From: Lysinibacillus boronitolerans JCM 21713 = 10a = NBRC 103108
Lineage (GTDB): Bacteria > Bacillota > Bacilli > Bacillales_A > Planococcaceae
Assembly: GCF_000772935.1 (NCBI RefSeq)
Contig: NZ_JPVR01000075.1
Span: 124,001 to 188,000 of the forward strand
Direction: 5' to 3'
DNA: 64,000 bases
The notes below the pieces were generated by a model. That model ran no database searches. It was not told the DNA's origin and worked only from the letters and a program-made list of their open reading frames with translations. Shown here piece after piece: positions 34,872 through 44,174 of the stretch. Made by a program: the position numbers and the translations under genes. Each line of letters opens with the position of its first letter. Positions within the stretch are counted from its first letter, which is position 1.

Positions 34872-36542
34872 ATGCATTTTTTCCGTTTCATTAAGGTGAA
34901 GGACAAGTTACTTGTACTCATGATTGTTTGTGTATTATCGAATGTATTGCTAGGTGTATTCAGTGTAGATTATTTAAGGAAAATGTCGTGGCATGCAAGT
35001 GAGAGTTACACACAGGGACTTGTCCCAATTGGATGGCTAAATGAGCTTGAAGAATCACAGCGCCGACTAGATTTTATAGTAGATTCGAAAGGTGACGAAA
35101 AAGAAATGACAGCCATTTTACAAAACATGGCACAGCCTTTAGAGCAACTAGATAGCCATGAAATTGATAAAAAGATGAGTCATCAAATTAAGAAGTATAA
35201 GTCATTGCTTAAGAAGCAGGAAGAAGCCATTGAGGATTTTAAACAATTGAAACATGATGAGCTAGATCCATTTTATTTGCAAATATTCTTACCAATTAGT
35301 CAGGAGAGTCATGCATTATTAGAAGATACGCAAAATTATTTGGTTCAAAGAGCAAAAGACCAACAGCAGGCTTATCAAAAAGATGTGCAATTCGGTTATT
35401 GGTTATTAGGTGGTGTATGCTTAGCGGTTGTCTTGCTTGTTATCCTTATAGGCTTTATCGCAACGAAGGCAGTCAATGTACCAACACGTCAGCTAAAATC
35501 ATTATTAAAACGTGCAGAACAAGGTGATTTCACTGCCAATGCAAGTTATGTGGCTCATGATGAGCTTGGTGAAGTAGTTTTGTCTTACAATCAAATGGTA
35601 ACAGAGGTGAAACGACTACTCCATACGGTGACAGACAGTGCCTATGAAGTAGAAGAAATGACAGGGAAATTGCAGAAATCCTCTGAGCAATCATCAACAA
35701 CGACATTAAAAATAGCGAAGGATGTACAATCGATTTCAGAATCAACGTCTGCTTCTTCTAATAAATTAGCTTCGAATACTGCTTCCTTAGAGGAAGTTTT
35801 AAATGATGTACAGGTTATTTTAGAAAAGGTTCAGGTTGTAGAAAGTTTTGCACAAAAAACGGCCAGAGATGCAGAAAGTGGAACTGAAATTGTACAGGCC
35901 AATTTAACACAAATGCAAGCTATTAAGCAGGCAGTTGAAAAATCTAATACAGCTATCTTTAATTTAGTAGAGCGGGCTGCATCGATTGATCAAATGATTG
36001 AGGTAATAGAAAGAATAACAGCACAAACTAACTTACTGGCTTTAAACGCATCTATTGAAGCCGCAAGAGCAGGAGAGCATGGTAAAGGCTTTGCAGTAGT
36101 GGCTAATGAGGTTCGCAAGCTTGCAGAGCAAACTGTTCAATCGACACAAACGATTACATCCATTGTACAGAACATCCATTTAGATTCGAGTTATGCGGTA
36201 CAAATGATGGAAGGCGTTTTAGTAGCGACTGAAAAAGGTGTAGCTGTCACAGGACAAACTGCGTCAAGTTTTGATCAAATTTTAGAAAAAGTACATACGA
36301 TTAAGCCTTATATTATGGAAGTATCTGCTACAGTTCAAGAGATTGCCAATCACACGAAGAAGGTAAGTGAGGATGCAGGTATGCTGACAGCTTTATCCGA
36401 TACGAATGCCGTGTCTACTAAGCATGTTGCTGCATTAACAGCTGATCAATTAACAGCTCAGCAACAGTTCCATAATTATATTAAGGAATTGCGCAAAGTA
36501 TCAAAAGTTTTGCAAATAGCTGTCAAACGTTTTTCGATATAA
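34872..36542 (+). CDS. Methyl-accepting chemotaxis protein
   Basis: A 556-residue chemoreceptor. A first membrane helix at about residues 13-32 is followed by a short extracellular four-helix-type sensor domain (about 35-165), a second helix at about 175-197, a HAMP linker (about 198-250) and a long coiled-coil signalling domain. The hairpin tip that docks CheA and CheW is conserved (TAQTNLLALNASIEAARAG, then GKGFAVVANEVRKLAEQT). The ATG at 34872 is preferred over the TTG at 34851, since GGAGGAGG lies between them. The ligand is unknown. It is a single-gene unit. Confidence 0.92.
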   Translation: MHFFRFIKVKDKLLVLMIVCVLSNVLLGVFSVDYLRKMSWHASESYTQGLVPIGWLNELEESQRRLDFIVDSKGDEKEMTAILQNMAQPLEQLDSHEIDKKMSHQIKKYKSLLKKQEEAIEDFKQLKHDELDPFYLQIFLPISQESHALLEDTQNYLVQRAKDQQQAYQKDVQFGYWLLGGVCLAVVLLVILIGFIATKAVNVPTRQLKSLLKRAEQGDFTANASYVAHDELGEVVLSYNQMVTEVKRLLHTVTDSAYEVEEMTGKLQKSSEQSSTTTLKIAKDVQSISESTSASSNKLASNTASLEEVLNDVQVILEKVQVVESFAQKTARDAESGTEIVQANLTQMQAIKQAVEKSNTAIFNLVERAASIDQMIEVIERITAQTNLLALNASIEAARAGEHGKGFAVVANEVRKLAEQTVQSTQTITSIVQNIHLDSSYAVQMMEGVLVATEKGVAVTGQTASSFDQILEKVHTIKPYIMEVSATVQEIANHTKKVSEDAGMLTALSDTNAVSTKHVAALTADQLTAQQQFHNYIKELRKVSKVLQIAVKRFSI

Positions 36543-36573
36543 TTTAATAGTAAAGAATAATATTGAAAAGGGG

Positions 36574-36610
36574 TCTTCTTTGCAAAAAATAGCAAAGAAG
36601 ATTCTTTTTT
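36574..36610 (+). terminator. Terminator after the chemoreceptor gene
   Basis: TCTTCTTTGC pairs with GCAAAGAAGA over eight bases, followed by a T-rich tail. Confidence 0.85.
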
Positions 36611-36845
36611 GCATGGCTACAAAACTAGCTAATGAAAGCGTAAATGTTGTGTATTTTTGAGGTGTACAATTGTGTTTTATATATTTTTGTAGCACAATAT
36701 TTTTTATGTCCTCATATACTGTGAATAAGGGATTGTATGTTCTTTGTAAGGAATATTATTAATATAATTGTTGTATTTTCAAAACGAACACATTATAATG
36801 AATTTCATTGAAAGTGTTATTAAATCAATGTTTATCAATACATTT

Positions 36846-36866
36846 TTGTACTTTACAGAAGTACAA
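36846..36866. promoter_or_regulatory. Perfect inverted repeat, candidate operator of tdh
   Basis: TTGTACTT and AAGTACAA flank five bases. It ends 12 bases before the tdh Shine-Dalgarno sequence. There is no T tract, so an operator is more likely than a terminator. Confidence 0.5.
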
Positions 36867-36892
36867 TTGTTCACATGTGGAGGTTTTGGGAA

Positions 36893-37846
36893 ATGAAAAA
36901 GATTATTGTTACTGGAGCACTTGGTCAAATTGGTTCTGAGCTTGTAGAAAAACTTCGTGGTATTTATGGAGAGGACAATATACTTGCTACAGACATTAGA
37001 AAGCTTGAACATACTAAGGGCCCATTTGAAATATTGGACGTGACAGATGGACAAAGAATGCATGATTTAGCAAAGGACTTCGGTGCAGATACAATGATGC
37101 ATTTAGCTGCGCTATTATCAGCTACAGCAGAAAGAAATCCATTGTTAGCTTGGAATTTAAATATGGGCGGGTTAATGAATGCGTTGGAGGTTTCACGTGA
37201 GCTAAATATGCAATTTTTCACGCCAAGCTCAATTGGTGCGTTTGGTCCGTCTACACCTAAGGAAGATACACCACAGGATACTTTGCAAAGACCAACAACC
37301 ATGTATGGTGTAAATAAAGTAGCGGGTGAGTTATTATGCGATTATTATTTCAATCGTTTTGGTGTTGATACACGTGGAGTACGCTTCCCAGGATTAATTT
37401 CTTATGTAACGCCTCCAGGTGGTGGTACAACAGATTATGCAGTAGAAATTTTCTATGAAGCAATCGAACAAGGCAAGTATACATCGTATATTCAAGAAGG
37501 TACGTTCATGGATATGATGTACATGCCAGATGCTCTACAAGCTATCGTAGATTTAATGGAGGCAGACGGTAGTAAGCTCGTTCATCGCAATGCTTTTAAT
37601 ATTACAGCTATGAGCTTTGAACCTTCGCAAATCGCGGCAGAAATTAAGAAGCACTTACCGAATTTCACAATGAGCTATCAGGTAGATCCAGTTCGTCAGG
37701 CCATTGCAGATAGCTGGCCAAACTCTTTAAATATTGAAGCGGCTCAAAAAGAGTGGGGCTTCAAAGCTGAGTATGATTTAGCTAAAATGACGGTAGATAT
37801 GTTAGAGAAATTAAAAATTAAACTGCATAAAAAAGCAATTTCATAA
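36893..37846 (+). CDS. tdh: L-threonine 3-dehydrogenase, short-chain (UDP-galactose epimerase-like) type
   Basis: A 317-residue extended SDR. It would oxidise threonine with NAD to 2-amino-3-ketobutyrate, the substrate of Kbl. Features are the N-terminal TGALGQIG (7-14), Ser112/113 in [10 protein letters not shown], and the Tyr138-x3-Lys142 pair in MYGVNK. Two blocks are typical of the SDR-type TDH group and not of general epimerases: [16 protein letters not shown] and [10 protein letters not shown]. The ATG at 36893 follows GGAGG by 9 bases. It is unrelated to the zinc-dependent TDH usually encoded beside kbl. Confidence 0.85.
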   Translation: MKKIIVTGALGQIGSELVEKLRGIYGEDNILATDIRKLEHTKGPFEILDVTDGQRMHDLAKDFGADTMMHLAALLSATAERNPLLAWNLNMGGLMNALEVSRELNMQFFTPSSIGAFGPSTPKEDTPQDTLQRPTTMYGVNKVAGELLCDYYFNRFGVDTRGVRFPGLISYVTPPGGGTTDYAVEIFYEAIEQGKYTSYIQEGTFMDMMYMPDALQAIVDLMEADGSKLVHRNAFNITAMSFEPSQIAAEIKKHLPNFTMSYQVDPVRQAIADSWPNSLNIEAAQKEWGFKAEYDLAKMTVDMLEKLKIKLHKKAIS

Positions 37847-37856
37847 TAGATGGACA

Positions 37857-37888
37857 ACGGGTGAAGAACTAGACTTCATCCGTTTTAT
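37857..37888 (+). terminator. Terminator after tdh
   Basis: ACGGGTGAAG pairs with CTTCATCCGT (one G-U pair), followed by a TTTATATAT tail. Confidence 0.7.
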
Positions 37889-38038
37889 ATATGTATATAA
37901 AAGAAAATTATTGGAATATATAGATTAAATTATGAAATTAAAATATAATAATATTCGGAATATTAATAGTATTCAGTTAAATTGATGCTATGAAGATTTC
38001 ACAAGGGGAAATTCACAAATGAAGGGATGATGTGTTTT

Positions 38039-39658
38039 ATGATGCAAGCACCATTAGTTTTAACTAGTTTTTTCAAACGAGCAGAGAGCTATTTTGCAAG
38101 AAAATCAATTATTTCACGGACAAGCCCACACAAAATACACCGTTTAACATATGGACAGTGGGCGAAAAGAACGCGTTGTTTAGCAGATGCCCTTACGAAG
38201 CTTGGGATGACAAGAGGAACAAAAGTCGGCTCCTTTGCGTGGAACCAGCATCGGCATTTAGAAGCCTACTTTGCTGTACCTTGCTCAGGGGCAATCTTAC
38301 ACATGGTAAATATTCGTTTATCAGAAGAGCATTTGATCTATATTATTAATCATGCAGAAGATGAGATTTTAATGGTCGATGTTGATTTATTACCGATCAT
38401 TGAAAATATTGCGCCAAAACTTAAGACAGTGAAACACTATATTATTATGACGGATGAACCAGCTTTACCCAAGACTACACTACAAAATGTTTTATCCTAT
38501 GAGGACTTATTAGCTACTGCTGATGAAGAATTTCAATTTCCAGAGGATATTGACGAAGAAGCACCTGCCGGTATGTGCTATACAAGTGCCACGACAGGGA
38601 ATCCAAAGGGAGTTGTCTATTCCCATCGGGGTCTAGTATTACACAGTATCATGCTGAGTATGTCTGACTCTATGGGAATTGCGGAAAGAGATGTTGTGAT
38701 GCCAATTGTACCAATGTTTCATGCAAATGCATGGGGCTTACCTTTTGCTAGTGTTAATGTTGGTGCTACACAAGTTTTGCCAGGTCCACAATTTACATCA
38801 GCATTAATAATGGATTTAATCGAACAAGAAAAGGTTACATTAACTGCTGGTGTACCAACCATTTGGATAGGCGCCTTACAGGAGCAGGAAAAGAAAGAAC
38901 GAGATATTAGTTCTTTAAGAGCGATCTGCTGTGGTGGATCGGCTTCACCAACTCGACTCATTCGGACATTTGAGGAAAAATACGGAATACCTTATATTGT
39001 TGTCTACGGCATGACGGAAACTACACCAATCGTGGCATTGTCCAATTATATGTCGTGGATGGATGATTGGCCGATTGAAAAACGTATTGAAGCTCGAGCG
39101 ATGCAAGGGATGACAATGGCAGGTATCGAATCTAGTATTATTAATGAGGCGGGTGAGGTTCCTTGGGATGGCGAAACGATGGGGGAATTACGTTTAAAAG
39201 GCCCATGGATTTCCGACGAATACTATCGTGATGAACGAACAGCAGATGCCTATCGAGATGGTTGGTTATATACTGGTGATATTGCAGTACGAACAGAGGA
39301 TGGCTTTATTAAAATCACGGACCGTACAAAGGATCTTATAAAATCAGGTGGGGAATGGATTTCCTCTGTTGATTTGGAAAATGCACTAATGACGCATGAT
39401 GCAGTTTTTGAAGCAGCTGTCATTGCCATGCCTCATGCTAAATGGCAGGAGCGTCCATTAGCTTGTGTTGTATTGAAAGAGGGACAATCAGTAACTGAAC
39501 AAGAGCTTCTTGCCTTTTTAGAAAATCAATTTGCCAAGTGGTGGGTACCAGATGCAGTCGTATTTCTAGAAGAAATTCCAAAGACATCTGTCGGGAAATT
39601 CCTGAAAGCGAAGCTGCGAGATAATGTAGCTGAAATTTATCCTAAATCATTGGTATAG
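38039..39658 (+). CDS. Acyl-CoA ligase (medium/long-chain fatty acid or related acid)
   Basis: A ~539-residue ANL-superfamily ligase that activates a carboxylic acid with ATP and CoA. The AMP-binding motif is YTSATTGNPKGVVYSHRG (about residues 180-197), then VYGMTETTP (about 320-328), the hinge YTGDIAV and DRTKDLIKSGGEWIS (about 430-444), and the acyl-adenylate lysine in KTSVGKFLK near the C-terminus. Resemblance is to the AlkK/DmdB-like subgroup, so methylthiopropionate is possible but unproven. Four in-frame ATGs lie at 38027, 38030, 38039 and 38042, and the start is not certain. Confidence 0.87.
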   Translation: MMQAPLVLTSFFKRAESYFARKSIISRTSPHKIHRLTYGQWAKRTRCLADALTKLGMTRGTKVGSFAWNQHRHLEAYFAVPCSGAILHMVNIRLSEEHLIYIINHAEDEILMVDVDLLPIIENIAPKLKTVKHYIIMTDEPALPKTTLQNVLSYEDLLATADEEFQFPEDIDEEAPAGMCYTSATTGNPKGVVYSHRGLVLHSIMLSMSDSMGIAERDVVMPIVPMFHANAWGLPFASVNVGATQVLPGPQFTSALIMDLIEQEKVTLTAGVPTIWIGALQEQEKKERDISSLRAICCGGSASPTRLIRTFEEKYGIPYIVVYGMTETTPIVALSNYMSWMDDWPIEKRIEARAMQGMTMAGIESSIINEAGEVPWDGETMGELRLKGPWISDEYYRDERTADAYRDGWLYTGDIAVRTEDGFIKITDRTKDLIKSGGEWISSVDLENALMTHDAVFEAAVIAMPHAKWQERPLACVVLKEGQSVTEQELLAFLENQFAKWWVPDAVVFLEEIPKTSVGKFLKAKLRDNVAEIYPKSLV

Positions 39659-39663
39659 GTGAA

Positions 39664-39699
39664 AGAGCGATTTCCATAAATGGAAGTCGCTCTTTTTTT
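39664..39699. terminator. Terminator between the acyl-CoA ligase and trpB
   Basis: AGAGCGATTTCC pairs with GGAAGTCGCTCT, followed by T7 on the plus strand. It is shared by the convergent trpB, though the minus-strand tail is weak. Confidence 0.85.
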
Positions 39700-39700
39700 A

Positions 39701-40864
39701 TTATTTAGCTAACATGTGGAAAACTTGTTCAACGTCTTTATCGCCACGACCAGAGATATTAATAATAATGCTTTCCTCAGGTGATAAAGTTGGTGCTAAT
39801 TTTAGAGCATGGGCAACTGCATGTGAGCTTTCAAGAGCAGGAATAATACCTTCTACCTTAGAAAGTACTTGGAAGGCTTCTAAAACTTCTTCATTTGTCA
39901 CGGTCACATACTCAGCACGGCCAATTGTTTTCAAATGGCTATGCTCAGGCCCAGCACCTGGATAATCTAAACCAGCTGCTATTGAATAGGTAGGAAGTGG
40001 ATTACCTTCTGCGTCCTGAAGAACTAAACATTTGAAGCCGTGTAGCTCTCCTGGTGTTCCTTCGTTTAAGGTAGCAGCTTGATCCGGCTCTATTCCAATC
40101 AGACGAACATCTTCGTCTGCAATATAGTCAGCAAATGCCCCAATTGCATTACTACCGCCTCCTACACAGGCAAGAACAGCTGTTGGCAGCTTTCCTTCCT
40201 TTTCTAAAATCTGTTCACGACTTTCGCGGCTAATCACTGATTGAAAATGTTTAACCATTGATGGGAAGGGATGTGGTCCAACTGCCGAACCTAATAAATA
40301 GAATGTTGTTTCATAGTTTTCTACCAAGTCAGCAAATGCTTCATCTACTGCATCCTTTAAGCGGCCTTGCCCTTTATCAACCGCTACAACTTTTGCGCCG
40401 AGAAGTTCCATGCGAAATACGTTCAATGCCTGACGTTTTGTATCCTCCAAGCCCATATAAATCGTGCAATCCATTCCAAACATGGCACACGCTGTAGCTG
40501 TTGCTACACCATGTTGACCTGCACCAGTTTCTGCGATCACACGGTTTGCGCCCATACGTTTGGCTAGTAGAATTTGTCCTAATACATTATTGATTTTATG
40601 GGAGCCTGTGTGGTTAAGGTCTTCCCGTTTTAAATAAATTTTTGCGCCACCTAATTGCTTTGTTAAATTTTCTGCAAAATAAAGAGGGGATTTACGACCG
40701 ACATATTCACGGAAATAGTAATCTAATTCTTGTTTAAAGTCATCATCTTCTTTATACTTTTGAAAATTCTCATCTAGTATATTTAAAACATTTTGAAGCT
40801 CCTTTGGAACAAAGCTTCCACCAAATTCACCGAAATATCCCTTTTTCTCTACTACTGTACTCAT
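39701..40864 (-). CDS. trpB: Tryptophan synthase beta chain, solitary
   Basis: The 387-residue PLP enzyme joining indole and serine to make tryptophan. The start [13 protein letters not shown] lysine Lys90 in [10 protein letters not shown], catalytic Glu112 in AETGAGQHG, and the phosphate loop GGGSNA are those of the standard TrpB1 type, not the TrpB2 type. No trpA or other trp gene is nearby, and terminators enclose the gene. A Trp-type T-box leader precedes it, so it should respond to uncharged tRNA(Trp). It may use free indole or pair with a TrpA encoded elsewhere. Confidence 0.95.
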   Translation of the reverse strand: MSTVVEKKGYFGEFGGSFVPKELQNVLNILDENFQKYKEDDDFKQELDYYFREYVGRKSPLYFAENLTKQLGGAKIYLKREDLNHTGSHKINNVLGQILLAKRMGANRVIAETGAGQHGVATATACAMFGMDCTIYMGLEDTKRQALNVFRMELLGAKVVAVDKGQGRLKDAVDEAFADLVENYETTFYLLGSAVGPHPFPSMVKHFQSVISRESREQILEKEGKLPTAVLACVGGGSNAIGAFADYIADEDVRLIGIEPDQAATLNEGTPGELHGFKCLVLQDAEGNPLPTYSIAAGLDYPGAGPEHSHLKTIGRAEYVTVTNEEVLEAFQVLSKVEGIIPALESSHAVAHALKLAPTLSPEESIIINISGRGDKDVEQVFHMLAK

Positions 40865-40895
40865 CTTTCCTCGACTCCTCTATGCTAATTTTTCC

Positions 40896-41105
40896 AAAAA
40901 AAAAGCCACTCCAATCCCTTATAAAAAGGACGAGTAACCGTGGTGCCACCTTCATTCGCAATTTTTGCGCGCTTTCCTGCTCCGGTAACGGGGAGCGAAA
41001 CGGCCTTACATTTGATAAGGCTGCTCTGAAGTCCATTCACAAGTTTGTACTACTGGCTTGCACCAACCACCAGCTCTCTTGAAGTAACAATGCTTGCTAC
41101 TACTC
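40896..41105 (-). ncRNA. T-box leader (tRNA-Trp responsive) of trpB
   Basis: Read on the minus strand, the leader has Stem I features (AGAGAGCTGGTGGTTGGTGC), a likely specifier codon TGG in GAATGGACTTC (41033-41035), and the T-box proper AAGGTGGCACCACGG (40938-40952). It ends in a terminator hairpin whose arms ACTCGTCC and GGGATTGGAGT precede T9 (40896-40904). UGG fits tryptophan. Uncharged tRNA(Trp) should favour antitermination. Confidence 0.93.
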
Positions 41106-41158
41106 TTCTTCCTTGCATTTATTAGAAAGAATTGTAGAGTATTTTCAGAATAGTGTCA

Positions 41159-41188
41159 AGAAAAAAGACGAATCTAAAAAGACCCGTC
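41159..41188 (-). terminator. Terminator after queT
   Basis: On the minus strand GACGGGTCT pairs with AGATTCGTC, followed by T6. Confidence 0.78.
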
Positions 41189-41190
41189 AG

Positions 41191-41673
41191 TTAAATCAAA
41201 CTTTTAAAGTGAAGGCGTTTGTTTAATACATACATAATCGGTGCACCTACAGCTAATACAACAAATTCACCCGCAGCGACTGTTAGCCAAGTCCAAAAGA
41301 ATGGTAGCTCTAAAGCCAAGTTCAGCTCAAAGGCAATAATAAACATAGTACATGTAAAGAGCAATGTATTAATAATTAAACGTGCCCAAATATTTTTGAC
41401 AAATTTGCAGATTAAAATAAACAGTCCGAGTGTAATCATTGAATGACCTACACCAAACACTAAATCGTAAATGCCAAGTGGTGAAAATAGGTTAGAGATC
41501 AATACTCCAATAATAATCCCTACGGCAAAGCGTGGATTAAAGGCCACTAAATGGTTAAACATCTCAGAAACTCGGAACTGAACCTCTGTAAAACCAAATG
41601 GTGCAACAAGCATGGTTACAGCTATATAGAGAGCCGCAATGATACCACTTGCTGCTAAAAATTTTATCTTCAT
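41191..41673 (-). CDS. queT: QueT-family queuosine-precursor transporter
   Basis: A 160-residue membrane protein of the QueT family, the likely substrate-binding S component of an ECF transporter for a queuosine precursor such as preQ1 or preQ0. Hydrophobic segments lie near residues 6-26, 45-65, 72-92, 95-115 and 128-150. The FGFTEVQFRVSEMFNHL block after the first helix is typical. The ATG at 41673 lies 8 bases after AAGGAG; that at 41679 is too close. A preQ1 riboswitch overlaps the ribosome site and supports the assignment strongly. Confidence 0.92.
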   Translation of the reverse strand: MKIKFLAASGIIAALYIAVTMLVAPFGFTEVQFRVSEMFNHLVAFNPRFAVGIIIGVLISNLFSPLGIYDLVFGVGHSMITLGLFILICKFVKNIWARLIINTLLFTCTMFIIAFELNLALELPFFWTWLTVAAGEFVVLAVGAPIMYVLNKRLHFKSLI

Positions 41674-41687
41674 ATTCATTTCTCCTT

Positions 41688-41718
41688 AGTTTTTTTTCGT
41701 GGGATGGTTACGAACCAC
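41688..41718 (-). ncRNA. preQ1-I riboswitch, translational, upstream of queT
   Basis: The minus strand reads GTGGTTCG, CCATCCCAC, then an A-rich run and AACTAAGGAG. This is the compact preQ1-I pseudoknot: P1 GTGG with CCAC, plus the 3' ACTA strand pairing into the loop. The 3' strand directly abuts the AAGGAG ribosome site, so preQ1 binding should hide it and lower QueT synthesis. Confidence 0.88.
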
Positions 41719-42045
41719 GGTGCTTTCACACAAGTAAATATTTTATTATAGATATCTAGTAGAAGTCAAATGTCAGACTTTGTCTATAATGTCCTATCGT
41801 CGCAAAATTGTCATAAATATTTTTTACTATGTTGAAAAAAGAAATCGAATAACTAAAACAGCGTAGTTTAGCGGTTTAAAGCGCCAAATTAAATGAAAAA
41901 CTAAAATATTTTGTCACTTTTAAAAGTCAGAACATTCATAATGTTGTTGACGGAGCTCGATAATAACGATAATATAGCGATACATTCACACTTTGTTTGG
42001 ATAAAGTGCGATAGATATTCGAGAATATAATCGGGGGGATTATTT
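41719..42045. other. Divergent intergenic region between queT and the ABC importer
   Basis: No gene seen. It contains a good sigma-A promoter for the importer (41947-41975), and further downstream CACTTT and AAAGTG flanking eight bases (near 41990-42009). There is no T-box here, unlike in front of trpB. Confidence 0.6.
41947..41975 (+). promoter_or_regulatory. Sigma-A promoter of the three-gene ABC importer
   Basis: TTGACG, a 17-base spacer and TAATAT, about 70 bases before the start codon. Confidence 0.6.
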
Positions 42046-43068
42046 GTGAAAAGCAATGTAAAGAAGTTGTCATTCCTTCTTTTTGGATTAGTGTTGCTTC
42101 TTGCTGCTTGTGGTAGCAGTGGCTCAGGTACAACAGATTCAAAAGGAAATGAATCAAACAATGCAAGTGAGAGCGGAAATGCAGATGATAAAACATATAA
42201 AATCGGGATTACTCAAATTGTGGAGCATCCATCGTTAAACGCAGCAACGGAAGGCTTTAAAAAAGCAATTGAAGATGCAGGCTTAAAAGTTGACTACGAT
42301 CCACAAATTGCACAGGGGGATAATAGCCTTAACACAACAATTGCTAACAATCTAGTAAGTGCAAACGTAGATTTAATTTTTGCAAACTCTACACCTTCTG
42401 CACAAGCCGCTGCAACAGCAACAAGTGATATTCCAATTATTTTTACATCGGTTACAGATGCTGTTGGTGCACAGTTAATTGACTCAATGGAAAAGCCAGG
42501 GAAAAATATTACAGGCACAATCGATTTACATCCTGAAACGATTTCTAAAACAGTAGCATTCCTAAAAGAACTTGGTGCGAAAAAGGTAGGGATGGTCTAC
42601 AATGCAGGTGAGCAAAACTCAGTTGCACAAGTTTCAGAAGTGAAAAAGGTTATGGATGAACAAGGTTTAACGGTGGTAGAAGCATCAGCATCCACTTCCG
42701 CAGATGTAAAACAAGCGACAGAATCTCTAATTGGTAAGGTAGATGCTTTCTATATTATTACTGATAACACAGTAGTTTCTGCATTAGAATCGGTAATTGA
42801 TGTTGCCAATACGAATAAACTGCCATTAATCGTAGGAGAACTGGATTCTGTGGCACGTGGCGGTTTAGCCGCTTATGGTTTTGAATATTTCGATATCGGC
42901 TATGAAGCGGGTCAAATGGCTGTGAAAATTTTAAAAGGTGAAGCTACACCTGCCGATACACCCGCACAATACCCACAAAATCTGAAACTATTAATCAATA
43001 AAAAAGTTGCAGATGATTTAGGAATCGAAATTAAAGATTCTTGGGGTGCCGAAATTCTAGAACAGTAA
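42046..43068 (+). CDS. ABC transporter substrate-binding lipoprotein (PF04392-type)
   Basis: A 340-residue binding protein. The signal peptide ends in LLLAAC with lipidated Cys22, followed by a Ser/Gly/Asn linker. The mature part (IGITQIVEHPSLNAATEGFKKAI, split around residues 55-77; DLIFANSTPSAQAA; PIIFTSVTDAVGAQL) is typical of the ABC_sub_bind family, which includes the TrpX tryptophan-binding proteins of streptococci. The ligand is therefore open, although trpB is nearby. The start is a GTG behind GGGGGGATT. Same-strand permease and ATPase genes follow. Confidence 0.88.
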   Translation: MKSNVKKLSFLLFGLVLLLAACGSSGSGTTDSKGNESNNASESGNADDKTYKIGITQIVEHPSLNAATEGFKKAIEDAGLKVDYDPQIAQGDNSLNTTIANNLVSANVDLIFANSTPSAQAAATATSDIPIIFTSVTDAVGAQLIDSMEKPGKNITGTIDLHPETISKTVAFLKELGAKKVGMVYNAGEQNSVAQVSEVKKVMDEQGLTVVEASASTSADVKQATESLIGKVDAFYIITDNTVVSALESVIDVANTNKLPLIVGELDSVARGGLAAYGFEYFDIGYEAGQMAVKILKGEATPADTPAQYPQNLKLLINKKVADDLGIEIKDSWGAEILEQ

Positions 43069-43072
43069 AACG

Positions 43073-43101
43073 AAGCGGGGGAGAACTATCCCCGCTTTAT
43101 C
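43073..43101 (+). terminator. Attenuating hairpin after the binding-protein gene
   Basis: AAGCGGGG pairs with CCCCGCTT, followed by TTATCTTC. The weak T run suggests partial termination before the permease gene. Confidence 0.65.
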
Positions 43102-43153
43102 TTCATTTTACAAGCGATATAAATAATAAAGAGATTTAGGAGATGATTCAACG

Positions 43154-44143
43154 ATGTTTTTAGCATTATTTGGCGCAGTGGAGCAAGGAATCATCTATGC
43201 AATTATGGCACTTGGTGTATATTTAACATTTCGGGTGTTAGATTTTCCGGATTTAACGGTTGATGGAAGCTTTGTAACAGGGGCGGCAACGGCAGCAACA
43301 ATGGTTTTGCTTGGCTACCACCCAATCTTAGCGACTTTAGTGGCAATTGTTGCTGGATTTATTGCTGGATGTATGACAGGAATTCTTCACACGAAGGGAA
43401 AGATTAATCCGTTATTATCAGGGATTTTAATGATGATTGCTTTATACTCGATTAATCTACGTATCATGGGGTTAACTGCAGAAAATACGATAGGTCGCCC
43501 GAATATTCCACTATTAAACTCTGAAACCATCTTTTCGAAGTTTCAAGCTTTTTGGAGCAATTTAGGGATCGATGCTGCTCTTAATAACCTATTAAAAGGC
43601 ATAGGCTTTCAGCATGTACCAGGTACATGGAGTGTGCTGATTGTTGTATTAATCATCACGATTTTAATTAAGTTAATAGCAGACTGGTTCTTAAAGACAG
43701 AGGTCGGGCTAGCTATCCGAGCAACTGGTGATAATAAACGAATGATTCGCAGCTTCTCAGCAAATACAGATACACTTATCATTTTGGGGCTAGGACTTTC
43801 CAATGCACTTGTCGCATTTTCTGGAGCTTTAATCGCACAATACTCGAAATTCTCCGATGTTAGCATGGGGATTGGTATGATTGTGATTGGTCTCGCATCC
43901 GTTATTATTGGTGAAGCAATTTTTGGGACAAAAACTATTATCCGTACAACTTTTGCAGTCATTGCAGGAGCTATCATTTATCGTATTATATTAGCATTAG
44001 CATTACGTGTAGATTTCCTTGATTCAGGAGACATGAAATTAATTACGGCGATCATTGTTATTTTGGCGCTGATCTTACCGCAATTTATCAATAAGAATAA
44101 AGAACGTAAACGTAAAGCCAAACGAGCTGCAGAACTTTCGTAA
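43154..44143 (+). CDS. ABC transporter permease (branched-chain/TrpY-like)
   Basis: A 329-residue permease of the BPD_transp_2 class with eight or nine membrane segments. The N-terminal GAVEQGIIYAIMALGVYLTFRVLDFPDLTVDG stretch (split over residues 5-36) is typical of the permeases paired with PF04392 binding proteins. The EAA-like loop is EVGLAIRATGDNKRMIRSF (about 182-200). TAGGAGATG lies about 10 bases before the ATG. It shares an operon with the flanking binding-protein and ATPase genes. Confidence 0.88.
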   Translation: MFLALFGAVEQGIIYAIMALGVYLTFRVLDFPDLTVDGSFVTGAATAATMVLLGYHPILATLVAIVAGFIAGCMTGILHTKGKINPLLSGILMMIALYSINLRIMGLTAENTIGRPNIPLLNSETIFSKFQAFWSNLGIDAALNNLLKGIGFQHVPGTWSVLIVVLIITILIKLIADWFLKTEVGLAIRATGDNKRMIRSFSANTDTLIILGLGLSNALVAFSGALIAQYSKFSDVSMGIGMIVIGLASVIIGEAIFGTKTIIRTTFAVIAGAIIYRIILALALRVDFLDSGDMKLITAIIVILALILPQFINKNKERKRKAKRAAELS

Positions 44144-44174
44144 GTAAAAACAGTAGAGAAGGGAGGAAAAGGCA

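Larger units (their letters stand above)
36543..36892 (+). other. Regulatory region ahead of tdh
   Basis: 350 bases without a gene. It holds the chemoreceptor terminator, a cre-like string TGAAAGCGTAAATG (36633-36646, 11 of 14 to consensus), the 10-mer GTACAATTGT twice (36664-36673 and 36861-36870) and a perfect inverted repeat just before the tdh ribosome site. Confidence 0.6.
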
